The position numbers and the translations under genes were made by a program. Source: Actinomycetes bacterium (lineage in GTDB: Bacteria; Actinomycetota; Actinomycetes; Propionibacteriales; Propionibacteriaceae). From it: DNA of 8,540 bases. This document shows, piece by piece, positions 6,562 through 8,540 of this stretch (its first letter is position 1; every line of letters starts with the position of its first letter). The notes beneath the pieces are model-generated. The model did not search any database. It was not told where the DNA came from and saw only the letters and a list, made by a program, of their open reading frames with translations. The DNA lies in the NCBI GenBank assembly GCA_021794705.1, contig JAJYQH010000189.1, positions 1 to 8,540 of the forward strand. Direction: 5' to 3'.

Positions 6562-7998
6562 TCAGGCCTCCTCGGCCTCCACCTCGGCGGCCAGGCCGGG
6601 CTCGGTGGCCTCGGTCTCGGCCACCTCGGCGTGGACGAGGTCCTCGTCCTGCGCCTGGGCGACGGATCCGTCGGGGTTGATCGCGGAGAGGTCGACCGGA
6701 GCACCCTCCTCGTCGGTGATGGTGGCGGCAGCGACGATCTCGCTGAGCGCCTTGCCCCGGCGAACCTCCTGCATCCACTCGCCCATGTGGTTGTGGTCGA
6801 CCATGTGCTGGGCTTCCTGCTCCGGCGACGTGCCGTTCTGCTGCGCCTTCTGGAACAGCAGCTGGGTGAGCTCCTGCTGGCTCACCTCGAAGCCGCGGTC
6901 GTCGGCGAGCTTGTCCAGAACGATCTGCGCGCGGAGCGCCTGGAGCGAGCCCTTCTCGATCTCGGCCCAGAACTCCTCGGGGGTCTCGGCCGTCTCGTCC
7001 TCGGCGTCCTGGATGTACTGCTCGACGGTGAGGCCGGCGCGGCTCAGCTGGTCGTTGATCTGCTGCTTGCGCGCGTCGATCTCCTGGTCGATGAGCGACT
7101 GCGGGAGGTCGAACTCGACCTGGGAGACGAGCTCCTCGAGCACCTTGTCGCGGGCGGCGCTGGCCTGCTGCACGCGCCCGTAGTTCTCGACGCTCGCCCG
7201 CAGGTCGGCCATCATCTCGTCGACGGTGTCGAACTGGCTCACCATCTGGGCGAACTCGTCGTCGACCTCGGGCAGCTCCTGCTCCTGCACCTTGGTGACG
7301 GTCACCTTGATCTGGGTCTCCTCGCCGCGGTGGGCGCCACCGAGCAGCGTGGAGGCGAAGGTCGCCGACTCGCCCGCGGAGAGTCCGGTGACGGCCTCGT
7401 CGAGGCCCTCGAGCATGCCGCCCGAGCCGATCTTGTAGGTGATGCCGGACGCCGTCGCGTCCTCGAGCACCTCGCCGTCCTGGCTGCCCTCGAGGTCGAT
7501 GGTGACGACGTCGCCGGCAGCGGCCGGGCGGTCGACGTCGGTGGTGGTCGCGAAGCGCTGGCGCAGCGTCTCGATCTGCTCGTCGATGAGGTCCTGGGAC
7601 ACCTCGGCGACCGGGACGGTGGCGCTCAGCGACGACAGGTCGGGCAGGTCGAACTCGGGCCGGATGTCGACCTCGGCGGTGAACTCGACCACCTCGCCGT
7701 CCTCGAGCTTGGTGACCTCGACCTCCGGCTGGCCCAGCGGCACGACGTTGTTCTCGGCGACCGCCGCGCCGTAGGCGTTCGGCAGCGCGTCGTTGATGGC
7801 CTCCTGCAGCACGGCGCCCCGGCCGAACCGCTGGTCGATCAGCGCCGTGGGCACGTGGCCCTTGCGGAATCCGGGCAGCTTCACCTGCTTGCTGATCTCG
7901 GCGTAGGCCTTGTCGATGCTGGGCTGAAGCTCAGCGAAGGGCAGCTCGATGGTGAGCTTCACCCGGGTGGGGGTCAGCTTCTCGACGGTGCTGGGCAC
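6562..7998 (-). CDS. tig: Trigger factor, ribosome-associated chaperone and prolyl isomerase
   Basis: A 478-residue protein with the three-part layout of trigger factor. The N-terminal ribosome-binding domain carries GFRKG (43-47), the loop that docks on ribosomal protein L23 at the exit tunnel. An FKBP-type prolyl isomerase domain spans about 156-240 (GDVVTIDLEGSQDGE, then YKIGSGGMLEGLDEA). A helical substrate-holding domain follows. The last 30 or so residues are strongly acidic (from AQDEDLVHAEV to the end) and lie beyond the conserved fold; such tails are common in actinobacteria. GTG at 7998 is chosen because AGGAG lies five bases upstream and the conserved STVEKL segment follows at once; an in-frame ATG at 8043 would lie at the edge of the predicted promoter region and adds no homology. 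It is divergent from tRNA-Gly and ends at a strong hairpin. Confidence 0.97.
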   Translation of the reverse strand: MPSTVEKLTPTRVKLTIELPFAELQPSIDKAYAEISKQVKLPGFRKGHVPTALIDQRFGRGAVLQEAINDALPNAYGAAVAENNVVPLGQPEVEVTKLEDGEVVEFTAEVDIRPEFDLPDLSSLSATVPVAEVSQDLIDEQIETLRQRFATTTDVDRPAAAGDVVTIDLEGSQDGEVLEDATASGITYKIGSGGMLEGLDEAVTGLSAGESATFASTLLGGAHRGEETQIKVTVTKVQEQELPEVDDEFAQMVSQFDTVDEMMADLRASVENYGRVQQASAARDKVLEELVSQVEFDLPQSLIDQEIDARKQQINDQLSRAGLTVEQYIQDAEDETAETPEEFWAEIEKGSLQALRAQIVLDKLADDRGFEVSQQELTQLLFQKAQQNGTSPEQEAQHMVDHNHMGEWMQEVRRGKALSEIVAAATITDEEGAPVDLSAINPDGSVAQAQDEDLVHAEVAETEATEPGLAAEVEAEEA

Positions 7999-8053
7999 GT
8001 GGTCTCCTGTGGTTGATTCAGGCGTCGGACTGTGACGCCGCATGCGCTCGGCA

Positions 8054-8081
8054 ATCCTATCGGCAGCGACTTTGAGGGCAA
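8054..8081 (-). promoter_or_regulatory. Promoter of tig
   Basis: TTGCCC (8081-8076, four of six matches to TTGACA), a 16-base spacer and TAGGAT (8059-8054) on the minus strand. The predicted start near 8047 gives a leader of about 49 bases before the GTG at 7998, with a normal ribosome site AGGAG. Confidence 0.6.
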
Positions 8082-8143
8082 ACCGCGAGGCCGCCGGCGT
8101 CCCTGGGCGGGGTGCGGATATGCGGGCGGCTGCGGGTTTGGGC

Positions 8144-8149
8144 TACGCT
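8144..8149 (+). promoter_or_regulatory. Possible promoter of tRNA-Gly (-10 element)
   Basis: TACGCT fits TANNNT and would start transcription near 8156, about 51 bases before the mature tRNA 5' end. The -35 region is poor. It is divergent from the tig promoter about 85 bases away. Confidence 0.4.
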
Positions 8150-8206
8150 GTGACGGCCCTCGGAGGGGAATTCGGACAACTCAGGCCGAACCTCGACGCA
8201 AGGCGC

Positions 8207-8277
8207 GCGGACGTAGCTCAATGGTAGAGCCCCAGTCTTCCAAACTGGCTACGCGGGTTCGATTCCCGTCGTCCGCT
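8207..8277 (+). tRNA. tRNA-Gly (anticodon UCC)
   Basis: A complete 71-base cloverleaf, excluding CCA. The acceptor stem GCGGACG/CGTCCGC is seven perfect pairs. The D stem is GCTC/GAGC, and the anticodon stem is CCAGT/ACTGG around CTTCCAA, with anticodon TCC at 8239-8241. The variable loop is CTAC, and the T arm is GCGGG-TTCGATT-CCCGT with one G-U pair. The discriminator base is T. CCA is not encoded; the genome continues CCG, so the tail is added after transcription. It reads GGA and, by wobble, GGG codons. Confidence 0.97.
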
Positions 8278-8279
8278 CC

Positions 8280-8308
8280 GCTCTTTCTTTCTCCTTGTCA
8301 TCCCTTTG
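8280..8308 (+). terminator. Pyrimidine-rich tract after tRNA-Gly
   Basis: Directly after the tRNA comes CTCTTTCTTTCTCCTT, then further T-rich sequence to about 8308, a marked break from the GC-rich surroundings. It probably ends or releases the tRNA precursor, with the tRNA T and acceptor arms as the preceding structure. No separate hairpin is seen. Confidence 0.4.
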
Positions 8309-8334
8309 TGCCACCGTCGCCCTCCCCTCGAGTG

Positions 8335-8412
8335 GCTGGCGATTTCTCCGCTTTGCTGGCGATCGCGGCCGATTTCGCGTCGAGAACGCCAGCAAGAGCA
8401 GAGAACGCCAGC
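8335..8412. repeat. Long imperfect hairpin with internal repeats
   Basis: Arms 8335-8361 and 8387-8412 pair over 24 positions: 7 pairs, a two-base bulge, 5 pairs, one C-A position, 3 pairs, a one-base bulge and 9 pairs. The 25-base loop contains CGCG twice (8364-8367, 8376-8379). The right arm holds GAGAACGCCAGCAA twice (8382-8395, 8401-8414), and the left arm holds related copies in reverse (GCTGGCGA at 8335 and 8355). The C-A position becomes a G-U pair in minus-strand RNA. It has no protein-coding appearance. It may be a dispersed palindromic repeat or a structured RNA. Confidence 0.6.
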
Positions 8413-8415
8413 AAC

Positions 8416-8525
8416 AGGGGACGCCGCAACTAGCGACGGCAGCCTCCTCGCGGACGCTCGCCCAGCACAGTCGGCTCACAGGCGGATGACGGCGTCCGCT
8501 CACTGCCGGCTCAGCGGCGTCCCCT
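8416..8525. repeat. 110-base nested hairpin
   Basis: The outer arms AGGGGACGCCGC (8416-8427) and GCGGCGTCCCCT (8514-8525) are perfect 12-base inverted repeats. Nested inside are AGC plus CGGCAG (8432-8434, 8437-8442) with CTGCCGGCT (8503-8511); GCGGACGC (8450-8457) with GCGTCCGC (8492-8499); and CGCC (8459-8462) with GGCG (8481-8484). In total about 33 pairs form one rod. No target-site duplication is seen at the ends. Its role is unknown: a small structured RNA, a palindromic element or a two-way terminator are options. Confidence 0.55.
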
Positions 8526-8540
8526 TAGGCTGGTTGCCAT
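8526..8540 (+). promoter_or_regulatory. Possible leaderless promoter running off the right edge
   Basis: TAGGCT (8526-8531) fits TANNNT and is followed by exactly seven bases and then AT, the last two bases of the window. If the next base is G, this repeats the arrangement before clpP1 and the tricorn gene. The -35 candidate CTGCCG (8503-8508) is weak. Confidence 0.25.

Noticed and set aside
6310..8016. Plus-strand open frame of 568 codons opposite tig
   Set aside because: It is a Leu/Gly/Val-rich shadow of trigger factor and runs through the strong hairpin at 6499-6538.
8382..8414. Two GAGAACGCCAGCAA copies as a small CRISPR array
   Set aside because: The repeats are 14 bases with a 5-base gap, only two copies, and they belong to a hairpin arm; no cas gene is present.
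8032..8489. Short open frames over and after the tRNA, on both strands
   Set aside because: They run through the tRNA or the palindromes, have no good ribosome sites and show no recognisable protein features.
8270..8501. CGTCCGCTC at the tRNA 3' end and again at 8493-8501 as an attachment-site pair
   Set aside because: Nine bases is too short for a convincing att duplication, no integrase is in the window, and the second copy is better explained as part of the nested hairpin.

Overview
This is high-GC DNA with GTG starts, strong GC-biased third codon positions and paired clpP genes, which points to an actinobacterium. The clpP1-clpP2-clpX order and the Tricorn homologue fit that. I cannot name a genus. 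No mobile genes or CRISPR array are visible.

Layout from right to left, the direction of transcription of all protein genes (minus strand): trigger factor (tig, 7998-6562); a strong GC-rich hairpin (6538-6499); an AI-2E-family membrane protein (6406-5234); clpP1 (5187-4549); clpP2 (4541-3867); a 216-base gap with hairpins and a possible internal promoter; clpX (3650-2367); a ribokinase-like PfkB sugar kinase (2273-1446); and the first 462 codons of a Tricorn-type protease (1386-1), cut by the window edge. tRNA-Gly(UCC) (8207-8277) is on the plus strand, divergent from tig. The last 263 bases (8278-8540) hold no gene that I can support, but contain two adjacent long imperfect hairpins, and the window stops at what could be the first two bases of a start codon.

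The theme is protein quality control. Trigger factor folds nascent chains, ClpX unfolds substrates for the mixed ClpP1P2 peptidase, and Tricorn (if complete) would trim the released peptides. The AI-2E protein and the sugar kinase are not obviously part of this. The main core-gene regulatory signal is a near-consensus ClgR site (5238-5255) about 59 bases upstream of the predicted clpP1 transcription start, lying over the end of the AI-2E gene. clpP1 and tricorn both show TAGGTT exactly 7 bases before a GTG, suggesting leaderless mRNAs.

The best candidates for something undescribed are the structured stretch at 8335-8525, including a stem that repeats the tRNA-Gly acceptor stem, and a sugar kinase with a changed NXXE motif and a missing segment.
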